From Phaeobacter sp. 11ANDIMAR09 (lineage in GTDB: Bacteria; Pseudomonadota; Alphaproteobacteria; Rhodobacterales; Rhodobacteraceae): a stretch of 64,000 bases of DNA. How positions within the stretch are numbered: position 1 is the first letter of the stretch; each line of letters begins with the position of its first letter. The position numbers were made by a program, and so were the translations under genes. The notes beneath the pieces are model-generated. The model did not search any database, was not told the origin of the DNA, and was given only the letters and a program-made list of their open reading frames with translations. Shown here one piece after another: positions 26,257 to 34,051 of this stretch. Location: contig NZ_LIKT01000007.1 in assembly GCF_001294455.1 (NCBI RefSeq), forward strand, positions 62,001 through 126,000, written 5' to 3'.

Positions 26257-27318
26257 GTGCGCCCTAGCTTCGTCTCAATACCTTCGGTCCTTTCGAATTT
26301 TGGATCTTCAGGGTTTCCAATCCGGTTCCTTCAACTGGGCCTACTGGCAGCTGTCTTGGCTTTCACGTTGCCCTCTAAGGAGGCCAAATCTCAAGCCTTT
26401 CCTGTTTTGATCGAACACCAATACGGCGAGACGAGGGTTCAATCTGAACCAAGTCGCATCGTGTCTCTCAGTTTTATTGGGCACGATTTCTTGTTGGCTC
26501 TGGGTAAGCCGCCGCATGCGCTGCGCAAATGGTTCGGCCCACATCCCTATGGCGTTTGGCCCTGGGCCGTCGAGGCACTGGGCGAGGCCACGCCAATCGT
26601 CATGCAGGGCGAAATCGACATTGAGGCCATTGCGGCAATGCAGCCGGATCTGATTGTGGGTCAATGGTCAGGAATGACGAGGCGTGAATATCAACTGCTA
26701 TCACGCATTGCCCCAACCGTGCCGCCGCAGACGCGTTTTGGAGATTATGGCACCCCTTGGCAGGAAATGCTGCTGACCCTGGGGCGCGCCACGGGACGCC
26801 TGGATCAGGCCGAAGAGATCATAGACGGCATTGACGCGCGCTTTCATGATATTCGCCAGGCCCACCCAGAGTGGGAAGGGGCCAGTTCCGTTATGGTCTG
26901 GGCAGGCCAGATTGGGGCCTATAACGCCCGCGATATCCGCGGCCAGTTCATAGAAGCCCTGGGCTTTAAGGTGCCGGAAGCCATCAACACCCAGGCCTCC
27001 TTCAACAATTACTACGTGTTGATCCCGCCAGAAGACCTGTCCCCCATCGATGTTGAAGCCCTCATTTGGCTGGATGCAGGCGGCTCTGTCAGTCAGCTTG
27101 AACGGATGCCCCTGCGCCCGACCCTGCGTGCCTATGGGGAGGGCCGGGAGATCTATGCTGACGTGCTGCTCTCCGCCGCCCTGTCCCATTCCAGCCCCCT
27201 GAGCCTGAACTACGCGCTGGATCGCCTGGTGCCGCTGTTGGAGGCTGCCATGGATGGTGACCCCGCCACCGCTGTTGCAAGCACAGCCGAGGCAGGCCTG
27301 CTGCCAGAAGGGTTTTGA
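26257..27318 (+). CDS. Iron-siderophore ABC transporter substrate-binding protein (FhuD-like)
   Basis: The 353-aa frame starts at GTG 26257, with GGAG seven bases upstream. A hydrophobic stretch LLAAVLAFTL at residues 29-38 acts as the signal peptide. The mature part has the class III (helical-backbone) binding-protein pattern: SRIVSLSFIGHDFLLALGKPP, then IDIEAIAAMQPDLIVGQW and a C-terminal EALIWLDAGG. It delivers a ferric chelate to the next two permeases. It is the first gene of a nine-gene operon that also carries its own TonB-ExbB-ExbD energiser. FhuD-like use of hydroxamates is likely but not certain. Confidence 0.85.
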   Translation: MRPSFVSIPSVLSNFGSSGFPIRFLQLGLLAAVLAFTLPSKEAKSQAFPVLIEHQYGETRVQSEPSRIVSLSFIGHDFLLALGKPPHALRKWFGPHPYGVWPWAVEALGEATPIVMQGEIDIEAIAAMQPDLIVGQWSGMTRREYQLLSRIAPTVPPQTRFGDYGTPWQEMLLTLGRATGRLDQAEEIIDGIDARFHDIRQAHPEWEGASSVMVWAGQIGAYNARDIRGQFIEALGFKVPEAINTQASFNNYYVLIPPEDLSPIDVEALIWLDAGGSVSQLERMPLRPTLRAYGEGREIYADVLLSAALSHSSPLSLNYALDRLVPLLEAAMDGDPATAVASTAEAGLLPEGF

Positions 27319-27319
27319 C

Positions 27320-28351
27320 ATGACCATTCTCGAAACCACATCGCCGCGCTCTGAGCGTCGCGCCTCCACCCGCCAGATCTGGCTGCTGACGGTCCTGTTG
27401 AGCCTGCTCCTTCTGTCGGCCCTGTCGCTGCGCTTCGGCCTGCGCCCAATCAGCTGGGACAATATCTGGGAGTCCTTTGTGGCCTATGATGCCACAAGAG
27501 CTGATCATCTGGTCATTCAGGGCATGCGGCTGCCCAGGCTGCTCGCCGCCTGGTTGGCCGGAGCCGCGCTCGCCGCTTCCGGGGCTTTGATCCAGAGCCT
27601 GACCAGAAACCCGCTGGCGGATCCCGGATTGCTGGGCATCAATGGTGGGGCTTCGTTGGGGGTGATCCTCTGTATCTTTCTGCTGGGCATTTCCGACCCG
27701 GCTTCCTTTGTCTGGGTTGCCATGGGGGGCGGTTTGGCCAGCACCGTTCTGGTGTTCTTTCTGGGTGGCGCGGGTCGAGGCACCCCATTGCGGCTGATCC
27801 TGGCAGGCGCAGCTCTCAGCGCGCTGTTCCTGGCCCTTGGGCGCAGCCTCTTGCTGATCAGCCAGCGCAGCCTGGATGTCTATCGCTTTTGGGTACTGGG
27901 CGGTTTGGACGGGATTGAGATGCCAACGCTGGCGGCTCTGCTGCCCTTCTTTGCCTTGGGCGCGGCCTTTGCGGCGGTTTCTTCCTTCAACCTGAACGCC
28001 ATGATGTTGGGCGAGGACACCGCCCGCAGCCTGGGCCTGCGGGTTGGGCTGGCGCGTGGGCTTGCCGTTTGTGCCATTGTCTGCCTCTGCGGTGCCACAG
28101 TGTCGATGGCCGGTCCAATCGCCTTTGTGGGTCTGATCGTGCCCCATATGGCGCGGCATTTTTCGGGCGCGGATATGCGCTGGTGCCTGTTGTTTTCCGC
28201 GTTTCTGGGGGCCGGGCTGATGATCCTGGCCGATCTCATTGGGCGCTTGCCGGTCTTTGGCGGCAATATGCAGGCCGGGGTGATGGCCGCCCTTCTGGGA
28301 GGACCCGCACTTGTCTGGCTGATCCGCCGCAACGGGAGCACTGCGCTATGA
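27320..28351 (+). CDS. Siderophore ABC transporter permease, FecCD family (first)
   Basis: About 343 aa from ATG 27320. It has roughly ten membrane helices and FecCD/BtuC signatures: RLPRLLAAWLAGAALAASGA, NPLADPGLLGINGGASLGV and GPIAFVGLIVPHMARH near the C-terminus. It forms half of the inner-membrane pore. Its stop overlaps the start of the second permease (ATGA), a sign of tight coupling. Confidence 0.92.
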   Translation: MTILETTSPRSERRASTRQIWLLTVLLSLLLLSALSLRFGLRPISWDNIWESFVAYDATRADHLVIQGMRLPRLLAAWLAGAALAASGALIQSLTRNPLADPGLLGINGGASLGVILCIFLLGISDPASFVWVAMGGGLASTVLVFFLGGAGRGTPLRLILAGAALSALFLALGRSLLLISQRSLDVYRFWVLGGLDGIEMPTLAALLPFFALGAAFAAVSSFNLNAMMLGEDTARSLGLRVGLARGLAVCAIVCLCGATVSMAGPIAFVGLIVPHMARHFSGADMRWCLLFSAFLGAGLMILADLIGRLPVFGGNMQAGVMAALLGGPALVWLIRRNGSTAL

Positions 28352-29364
28352 GCTGGAGCCTGCGCCTGCCCTTCCTATCCCTTTCCTTCTCAGCCCGTGC
28401 CGTTGCTGTTGGCTCCTGCCTCTTGCTGTTGGTCACAGTGGGCTCGGTTCTGGCGCTACGGCTTGGCAGCTATCCCTTTACTGAGACCAGCTGGCTCAGC
28501 GTGCTGTTGGGCGCAGGTTCAGAGATTGAAAGAATGATCCTGATGGATCACCGCCTGCCACGGATCTTGACAGCCCTGGGGGCCGGTGCCTGTTTTGGCC
28601 TCTCGGGGGCAATGTTTCAAACCATGATGCGCAACCCGCTGGCCTCGCCGGATGTCATTGGCTTCAACGCAGGCGCCAGCTGTGGTGCCCTGATCGCGAT
28701 TATTCTGACCGGCGGCAATGTGCTGCTGGGAGCCTTGATCGGCGCGCTACTCACAGCCATTCTGGTTGTAAGCCTGGCCTGGAAAGAGGGCTTGCCCCCC
28801 CAACGCCTGGTGCTGATTGGGCTTGGCATTGGCTTCGCTCTGGCGGCCCTGTCCGATCTGCTGCTGAGCCGGACCGACGCCAGAACCGCTGCCGATATGG
28901 CAGAATGGCTGATTGGCACGCTGAACGCGCGCGATTGGCAGGATGTCTGGCTGGTCTGGTCCGGGCTGCTCCTTTTGGCTCCGGCGCTTTTCTGGATCCA
29001 TTTCCCCTTGGCCCGGCTTGGCCTGTCGGATGACCTGACCAGCAGCCTCGGCCTGCGGCTATCGCCGCTGCGCCTGGGGCTCACCGGTCTGGGTATTCTG
29101 CTGGCGGCCCTTGCCGTTTGCACCGCCGGCCCCCTGCCCTTTGTCGCCTTTGCCGCCGGACCAATTGCGCGTGCCCTGGTGCCCAATGGCAAACCCGCCC
29201 TGCTGGGGGCAGCTGTCATTGGCGCCCTGCTGGTGCTGGCAGCGGATACGGCCTCTCGCATGGTTCCCAGCATTCAACTGCCCGCGGGCGTCTTTACCGC
29301 CCTGATCGGTGGCCCGGTGATGATCTGGCTACTGATGGTTCAATTTCGCAAAGGAAAGCTCTGA
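28348..29364 (+). CDS. Siderophore ABC transporter permease, FecCD family (second)
   Basis: About 338 aa from ATG 28348. It shows HRLPRILTALGAGACFGLSG, MRNPLASPDVIGFNAGASCG and GPLPFVAFAAGPIARAL, the FecCD family marks, with about ten hydrophobic helices. It pairs with the preceding permease as a heterodimer, in the FepD/FepG manner. The ATPase gene starts at the base after its stop. Confidence 0.92.
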   Translation: MSWSLRLPFLSLSFSARAVAVGSCLLLLVTVGSVLALRLGSYPFTETSWLSVLLGAGSEIERMILMDHRLPRILTALGAGACFGLSGAMFQTMMRNPLASPDVIGFNAGASCGALIAIILTGGNVLLGALIGALLTAILVVSLAWKEGLPPQRLVLIGLGIGFALAALSDLLLSRTDARTAADMAEWLIGTLNARDWQDVWLVWSGLLLLAPALFWIHFPLARLGLSDDLTSSLGLRLSPLRLGLTGLGILLAALAVCTAGPLPFVAFAAGPIARALVPNGKPALLGAAVIGALLVLAADTASRMVPSIQLPAGVFTALIGGPVMIWLLMVQFRKGKL

Positions 29365-30147
29365 ATGAATGCCCCTGCCCGCCTGCACGCCAAAGCCCTG
29401 TCGGTCGCCTTTGCCAAGACCCCGATCCTGAAAGATCTGACCGCTGATATTCCGGATGGCAAGATCACCGTCATTGTCGGGCCCAATGCCTGCGGAAAAT
29501 CCACCTTGCTCAGATCCCTGGCGCGGCTGCAAAAACCCGACAGCGGCGAGGTCTTGCTGGATGGTAAGAGCATCCACAAACAGGCCAACCGCTCAGTTGC
29601 GCAGCGCTTGGCTATCCTACCTCAATCGCCCAGCGCCCCCGAGGGGCTGACAGTGCAGGATCTGGTGACGCGTGGCCGCACGCCCCATCAATCGGCACTG
29701 CGACAATGGTCTCACCAGGACGCCGAGGCTGTGGGCCGGGCACTGGAGCTGACCGGCATGGCCCCCTATGCGAACCGCCCTCTTGAGGCCCTGTCTGGTG
29801 GTCAGCGGCAACGCGCCTGGATTGCAATGGCCATGGCGCAGGACACCGAGATCCTGCTGTTGGATGAGCCGACAACCTACCTGGATCTGCCGCATCAGAT
29901 CGAGCTTCTGTCCCTGATCCAGTCGTTCAACCAGCAAAGCAACCAAACCGTGGCCATGGTGCTCCATGACATCAATCTGGCCGCGCGCTTTGCAGATCAC
30001 ATCATCGCCCTGCGCGCGGGCGCCATCTTCACCAAGGGCAGCCCAGCCGAGGTCGTCACCCGAAACAACATGGAACAGGTCTTTGATCTTAGATGTCAGA
30101 TCATTTCCGATCCGGTGCACAGAACCCCCCATGTCATCCCCGAATAG
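29365..30147 (+). CDS. Siderophore ABC transporter ATP-binding protein (FepC/FhuC-like)
   Basis: The 260-aa ATPase has Walker A GPNACGKST at about residues 38-46, a Q-loop at ILPQSP, the signature LSGGQRQRAW, Walker B ILLLDEPTTYLD and the H-loop His in MVLHDINLAARFADHI. The cysteine replacing glycine in Walker A (NACGKS) is a common FepC variant. It energises the two FecCD permeases of this operon. Confidence 0.93.
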   Translation: MNAPARLHAKALSVAFAKTPILKDLTADIPDGKITVIVGPNACGKSTLLRSLARLQKPDSGEVLLDGKSIHKQANRSVAQRLAILPQSPSAPEGLTVQDLVTRGRTPHQSALRQWSHQDAEAVGRALELTGMAPYANRPLEALSGGQRQRAWIAMAMAQDTEILLLDEPTTYLDLPHQIELLSLIQSFNQQSNQTVAMVLHDINLAARFADHIIALRAGAIFTKGSPAEVVTRNNMEQVFDLRCQIISDPVHRTPHVIPE

Positions 30148-30156
30148 GACTGTAGC

Positions 30157-31209
30157 ATGACGATAAACCAAAATTTCCCGATTGATGCCACCGCCCTGCT
30201 GACCGGTCTGTCTTATGCCGACATGCGGCAGGTGATGCTGAACCAGGCCCAAGAGCACGAGCTGCAGGTCGTGGAGGACAGCGAGACTGCGGTCAGCATT
30301 GAGGTGCCCTCCTTTGGGCTGTACCGATTTGAACCCACACAAGAGGGGATCCGCATTCGGATTTCAGCAGCGCTGCCGGACCGTTTGTTCATGCTCAAGG
30401 ATAGCTTTAGCGAAACCCTGACCCACCTGCTGCCCGAGGCGGCAAAGGATCTGCGCTGGTCGGATAGCGCCCCCCTGTCCAACCGCCCGCCAAATCTGCA
30501 CTTTACCAGGGTCGTCTCAATCACCCCGGTGGGAACCGCATTCCTTCGGGTGCGCATCAGGACCGATGATCTGAGCAGTTTTCAGGATGACGCCATCCAT
30601 TTCCGTCTGCTCTTGCCCGCCGCCGATTGTAGCGAACCGGAATGGCCCAGCCTTGCCGAAAATGGTGCCACGGTCTGGCCAAAAGGGGAAAAGGCACTGC
30701 ATCGCCCGGCCTATACCACCCGTTGGATCGACCGCGATTCCGGACTGATGGATTTTGACGTCTTCCTGCATGATGGTGGCCGTGTAACCAACTGGGCTCG
30801 GGGCGCCAGCACTGGTGATCTACTGGTCATCGCTGGCCCCGGCGGCGGCGGCATTCCAGAGAGTTCCAAGGTCTGCATCTTTGCCGATGAAACCGCCTTT
30901 CCAGCGGTGGCGCGCATTCTCGAAACCCTGCCCGCCAATAGCGAGGGCCAGGTCACTCTGGTCGCCACCCTGGGCGCGGATTGCGGCTACCCCATCACCG
31001 CGCCAGCAGGCATCACGCTCACCTGGCTCACCCGCGAAGAGGCCCAGGATCTGCCGCAACAGGCTTTGGCGGCGCATCAGGAATACCCGGATCACTTCCT
31101 GTGGCTCGCCAGCGAAAAGTCAGACGTGACGCCCGTGCGTGAAGCCCTGAAGGCCGACAAACCAGCCCCTGGAACCAGCTACCTCGCCGCCTATTGGAGC
31201 AAGCCATGA
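30157..31209 (+). CDS. Siderophore-interacting protein with N-terminal DUF2218 domain
   Basis: This 350-aa protein appears to have two parts. Residues 1-105 resemble DUF2218 (YADMRQVMLNQAQEHELQVV, then a PSFGLYRFEP strand and RLFMLKDSFSETLTHLLPEA). Residues 110-350 are a ViuB/SIP-type NAD(P)H-flavin reductase with the FAD motif RPAYTTRWID and DFDVFLHDGGRVTNWARGAS, typical of siderophore-interacting proteins. Such enzymes release iron from ferric siderophores in the cytoplasm by reduction. It lies 9 bp after the ATPase and overlaps exbB. A stand-alone DUF2218 protein lies at 43486-43803. Confidence 0.85.
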   Translation: MTINQNFPIDATALLTGLSYADMRQVMLNQAQEHELQVVEDSETAVSIEVPSFGLYRFEPTQEGIRIRISAALPDRLFMLKDSFSETLTHLLPEAAKDLRWSDSAPLSNRPPNLHFTRVVSITPVGTAFLRVRIRTDDLSSFQDDAIHFRLLLPAADCSEPEWPSLAENGATVWPKGEKALHRPAYTTRWIDRDSGLMDFDVFLHDGGRVTNWARGASTGDLLVIAGPGGGGIPESSKVCIFADETAFPAVARILETLPANSEGQVTLVATLGADCGYPITAPAGITLTWLTREEAQDLPQQALAAHQEYPDHFLWLASEKSDVTPVREALKADKPAPGTSYLAAYWSKP

Positions 31210-32297
31210 CCTCGCACATCACCCTCTCCGCTGTCCTTTTGTTGGCCACTGCCTCCTATGGTGTGGCGCAAGAAACGGCCCAGGCCCCGACCTCTTCGGC
31301 GCCCGTCCTTGCCGCACCCACTGTGGACAGCACGGGCAGTGGGCTGGTGACGCCGCCTATGTCACCAACTGATTTGACTGCCGCGCGCCCGACCCTGTCC
31401 TCCCCTGTCGAAGGCACAGCGGCAGAGGCCACCGCGCCAATGGCAGCGCCTGCGACACCTGCTGCCGAGGCGACGGCCAGCAACAGTCCAACCACAGCCG
31501 TGCCCGCCTCTCCCTCTCCCGTCTCACCAGAGGCCTCCGATCCTGCCGCAGCGCCTGCCGAATTGGGCGATGAGACCACGCCGAGTTCAGCAGTTGAACT
31601 GCCCGCACTTGAGCCGCTCAGCCGACAGGACGAAATGCTGCTACTGGCCGAGGAAACCTCTGGCAAAGCGATGAAATTCCTGCGCGACGGCGGGCCTTCG
31701 ATCTGGGCGATTGCGGCGCTTTCGGTGATCACCCTGGCGCTGATCCTGTGGAAGATCTGGCGCCTCGCCCTGATCGGTGCATGGTCCCGCGGCAAGGCCA
31801 GCAAGGCGGTCTTGGCCTATGAAGCCGGTAGCCCGGCGGCGGCTCTGGCCATTGTTGAGGGGCGGATGGGCATTCGTTCCAAGGTGGTCAGCGCTGGATT
31901 GACGGCCCTGCGCCAACTCCCCGAAGACCGCGCCCGGGAAGAAACCGCAAGGATTGCCAAAAAGCACCTGGCGCAGGCAGGCACCGGGCTGGGCGCGCTG
32001 GAGCTGATTGCAACCATTGCGCCTCTGCTGGGTCTGCTGGGCACGGTTCTGGGCATGATCGCCGCCTTTCAGGCGCTGCAACAGGCGGGTTCCAAGGCCG
32101 ATCCTGCGCTGCTGGCCGGGGGCATCTGGGAGGCCCTGCTGACAACGGCCGCTGGCATGGCCGTGGCCATTCCGGCTTCGGCGGCCCTCACCTGGTTTGA
32201 ATCCGTCATCACCCGCATCCGTCAGGATATCGAAGACAGTGCCACCCGGCTGTTTGTCGCCCAGGCACCGCAAGATCTCCCCATGGCGGCCGAGTAA
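31206..32297 (+). CDS. exbB: ExbB-like proton channel subunit (MotA/TolQ/ExbB family)
   Basis: About 363 aa from ATG 31206, which overlaps the upstream stop. A signal-like segment at residues 5-20 is followed by about 110 residues very rich in Ala, Pro, Ser and Thr, then a TM helix (SIWAIAALSVITLALILWKIW) and the TolQ/ExbB core with LELIATIAPLLGLLGTVLGMI and LLTTAAGMAVAIPASAALTWF. It uses the proton gradient together with ExbD to drive TonB. Known ExbBs in alphaproteobacteria can carry a periplasmic N-terminal extension; here it is long and of low complexity. Confidence 0.9.
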   Translation: MTSHITLSAVLLLATASYGVAQETAQAPTSSAPVLAAPTVDSTGSGLVTPPMSPTDLTAARPTLSSPVEGTAAEATAPMAAPATPAAEATASNSPTTAVPASPSPVSPEASDPAAAPAELGDETTPSSAVELPALEPLSRQDEMLLLAEETSGKAMKFLRDGGPSIWAIAALSVITLALILWKIWRLALIGAWSRGKASKAVLAYEAGSPAAALAIVEGRMGIRSKVVSAGLTALRQLPEDRAREETARIAKKHLAQAGTGLGALELIATIAPLLGLLGTVLGMIAAFQALQQAGSKADPALLAGGIWEALLTTAAGMAVAIPASAALTWFESVITRIRQDIEDSATRLFVAQAPQDLPMAAE

Positions 32298-32301
32298 GGC
32301 A

Positions 32302-32679
32302 ATGCAGTTCACCGAAGCCAGGCGCCCGAGGCGCAAACCTAGCCTGACCCCAATGATCGACGTGGTCTTCTTGCTGCTGGTCTTTTTTATGCTGGCCTCG
32401 CGCTTTGGCAGCGATGCGGTGTTGGAGCTGCCCCTTGCCGGGCGCGGCGGTGACTACACCGGGCCGCCACGGCTGGTGGGGATTGGGGCGGGCAATCTGG
32501 ATCTGAATGGTGTTCCTGTTGCCGACAGTCACCTGCCCCAGGCGCTTGCGCCGCTGATGTCCTCGCCGGAGGATATCCTCATCCTGCGCGGCCGCGATGG
32601 GGCTGATCTGCAACGTATCATCGACGTGACGACCCTGCTGCGCGACGCCGGGCTGGTCAACGTCGTGCTGGTGGAGTGA
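32302..32679 (+). CDS. exbD: ExbD/TolR family protein (first copy)
   Basis: About 125 aa from ATG 32302. A short basic N-terminus (RRPRRKPSLTPMIDVVFLLL) leads into a single TM helix with the essential Asp in the PMIDVVFLLLVFFML motif, followed by a periplasmic domain. It forms the proton-translocating stator with ExbB. A second, diverged ExbD gene follows immediately. Confidence 0.9.
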   Translation: MQFTEARRPRRKPSLTPMIDVVFLLLVFFMLASRFGSDAVLELPLAGRGGDYTGPPRLVGIGAGNLDLNGVPVADSHLPQALAPLMSSPEDILILRGRDGADLQRIIDVTTLLRDAGLVNVVLVE

Positions 32680-32687
32680 GACGCGCA

Positions 32688-33071
32688 ATGGATCTTTCTC
32701 CTCCTGTGAAACGACCCCGCGCGGAATCCATCGTGCCGATGATCAATGTGGTGTTTCTGCTGCTGATCTTCTTTCTGATGACTTCGCATCTGGCGCAGCC
32801 CGAACCCTTTGAGGTCACGCCGCCCGGTGCCAATCTTGAAGCAGAAGCCGAAGCTGAACCTGTGCTCTATATTGATGCCGAGGGGCGGATGCATTTTGAC
32901 GGCGTCGAAGGTGAGGCCGCGCTGGAGCTGCTGGCGCGCGCAAGTACCGATACTTCGGTGGTGTTGCTGCGCGCTGACGCCAAGCTGGAAGCCACCACTC
33001 TGGCCGGCATTCTGAAAAAGCTGGCTGCCGCGGGGCTTGCCCGTGCCGAACTGGTGGTGACCCCGCAATGA
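32688..33071 (+). CDS. exbD: ExbD/TolR family protein (second copy)
   Basis: About 127 aa from ATG 32688, with GGTGGAG upstream; GTG 32676, overlapping the preceding stop, is an alternative. The TM motif reads IVPMINVVFLLLIFFLMTSH: the Asp of the first copy (PMIDVVF) is Asn here, so the residue held essential for proton coupling is missing. The periplasmic part is acidic (EAEAEAEP). It may pair with the first ExbD in a mixed stator and act as a structural or regulatory partner. Its stop overlaps tonB by four bases. Confidence 0.85.
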   Translation: MDLSPPVKRPRAESIVPMINVVFLLLIFFLMTSHLAQPEPFEVTPPGANLEAEAEAEPVLYIDAEGRMHFDGVEGEAALELLARASTDTSVVLLRADAKLEATTLAGILKKLAAAGLARAELVVTPQ

Positions 33072-33922
33072 AACGCACCGCAGAAGTCACCCTCTTTGCG
33101 GGCCTGGCCGCGCTTATTCATGTCAGCCTGTTTGCCTCGGCCCCGGAATCTGGCGTGCAGTCCAGCGGTGCCGGGGGCGAGGCCATGGTCTCGATCGAAG
33201 CCGCCAGTGCCACGGTTGCCGAAATGGTCGAGACCTGGGACCGCCCACCGCCGCGCCCGCAGATGCTGAAACCGGAGCTGGAACAGCCTCTGGCCCCAAC
33301 GGAGGCGCCGCAGATGCCAGAGTTTGAACTGGCTGATGCGCCGCGTGCCGCTGTGCTTGTGGCCCTAAAGGAGCCGGAAGAGGCGGATGTGGTGGAGATT
33401 GATCAGTCAACGCCGCCCCCACCGCCGCCACCTGAACCGGAGCCCGATCCTGAACCTAAACCTGAACCAAAGCCTAGAACCAAGCCAGCGCCTAAACCAG
33501 TCGCGACGCCGCCAACCGCGCAGACCTCTAATCAGACCTCTGCTGGTCGCGCAGCACAACGGGCTGCCGGATCCGGTGGCGGGGCTCAGGCGGGAGCCGC
33601 GGGCGGCGCCAGTGCGGCGACCATCTCGGCAGGGCAAAGGGCAAAGCTACAGTCGATCTGGGGGGCAAAAATCCGCTCCCGGATTGAGCGACGCAAACGC
33701 TATCCTGCAGGGGCACGCGGTTCTGGCCGGGTTGTCCTGCGCATTACGGTGGCGGCCAGCGGCGCGCTGGTCAACTACCGGGTCGCCAAATCCTCAGGCG
33801 TTGCTGCCTTTGATCAGGCCGCGCTAAAGGCGGTCGCCCGTGCCGGAAAATTCCCCAAAGCCCCCAAAGGTATTGGCGCTTCTCAGTTTACCTTCAACCT
33901 GCCGATGAGCTTTTCCAAGTAG
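33068..33922 (+). CDS. tonB: TonB family energy-transducing protein
   Basis: This 284-aa protein has an N-terminal membrane anchor (residues 8-24), a Pro/Glu/Lys-rich periplasmic linker around residues 115-150 (PPPPPPEPEPDPEPKPEP), a Gly/Ala-rich hinge and a C-terminal TonB domain (RIERRKRYPAGARGSGRVVLRI, shown by RKRYPAGARG … FDQAALKAV). It conveys force from ExbB/ExbD to outer-membrane receptors such as those at 34052-39659. It ends the operon just before a strong terminator. Confidence 0.92.
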   Translation: MKRTAEVTLFAGLAALIHVSLFASAPESGVQSSGAGGEAMVSIEAASATVAEMVETWDRPPPRPQMLKPELEQPLAPTEAPQMPEFELADAPRAAVLVALKEPEEADVVEIDQSTPPPPPPPEPEPDPEPKPEPKPRTKPAPKPVATPPTAQTSNQTSAGRAAQRAAGSGGGAQAGAAGGASAATISAGQRAKLQSIWGAKIRSRIERRKRYPAGARGSGRVVLRITVAASGALVNYRVAKSSGVAAFDQAALKAVARAGKFPKAPKGIGASQFTFNLPMSFSK

Positions 33923-33952
33923 CGCCGCACCATTCCCGCAGCATCGCCACAC

Positions 33953-33999
33953 AAAAAACCCCGCGCCCTATCAACAGGGCGCGGGGTCGTCGTTTTTCC
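33953..33999. terminator. Strong bidirectional intrinsic terminator
   Basis: A perfect 11-bp stem CCCCGCGCCCT (33959-33969) / AGGGCGCGGGG (33976-33986) with loop ATCAAC is flanked by AAAAAA on the left and a TCGTCGTTTTT run on the right. It therefore has a U-tract on both strands and ends both the plus-strand iron operon and the minus-strand receptor gene converging from the right. Confidence 0.9.
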
Positions 34000-34051
34000 T
34001 GTACTTCCCATGTGCAAATCAACCTTCAGTCGGCTTGCACATGGGATGGCT

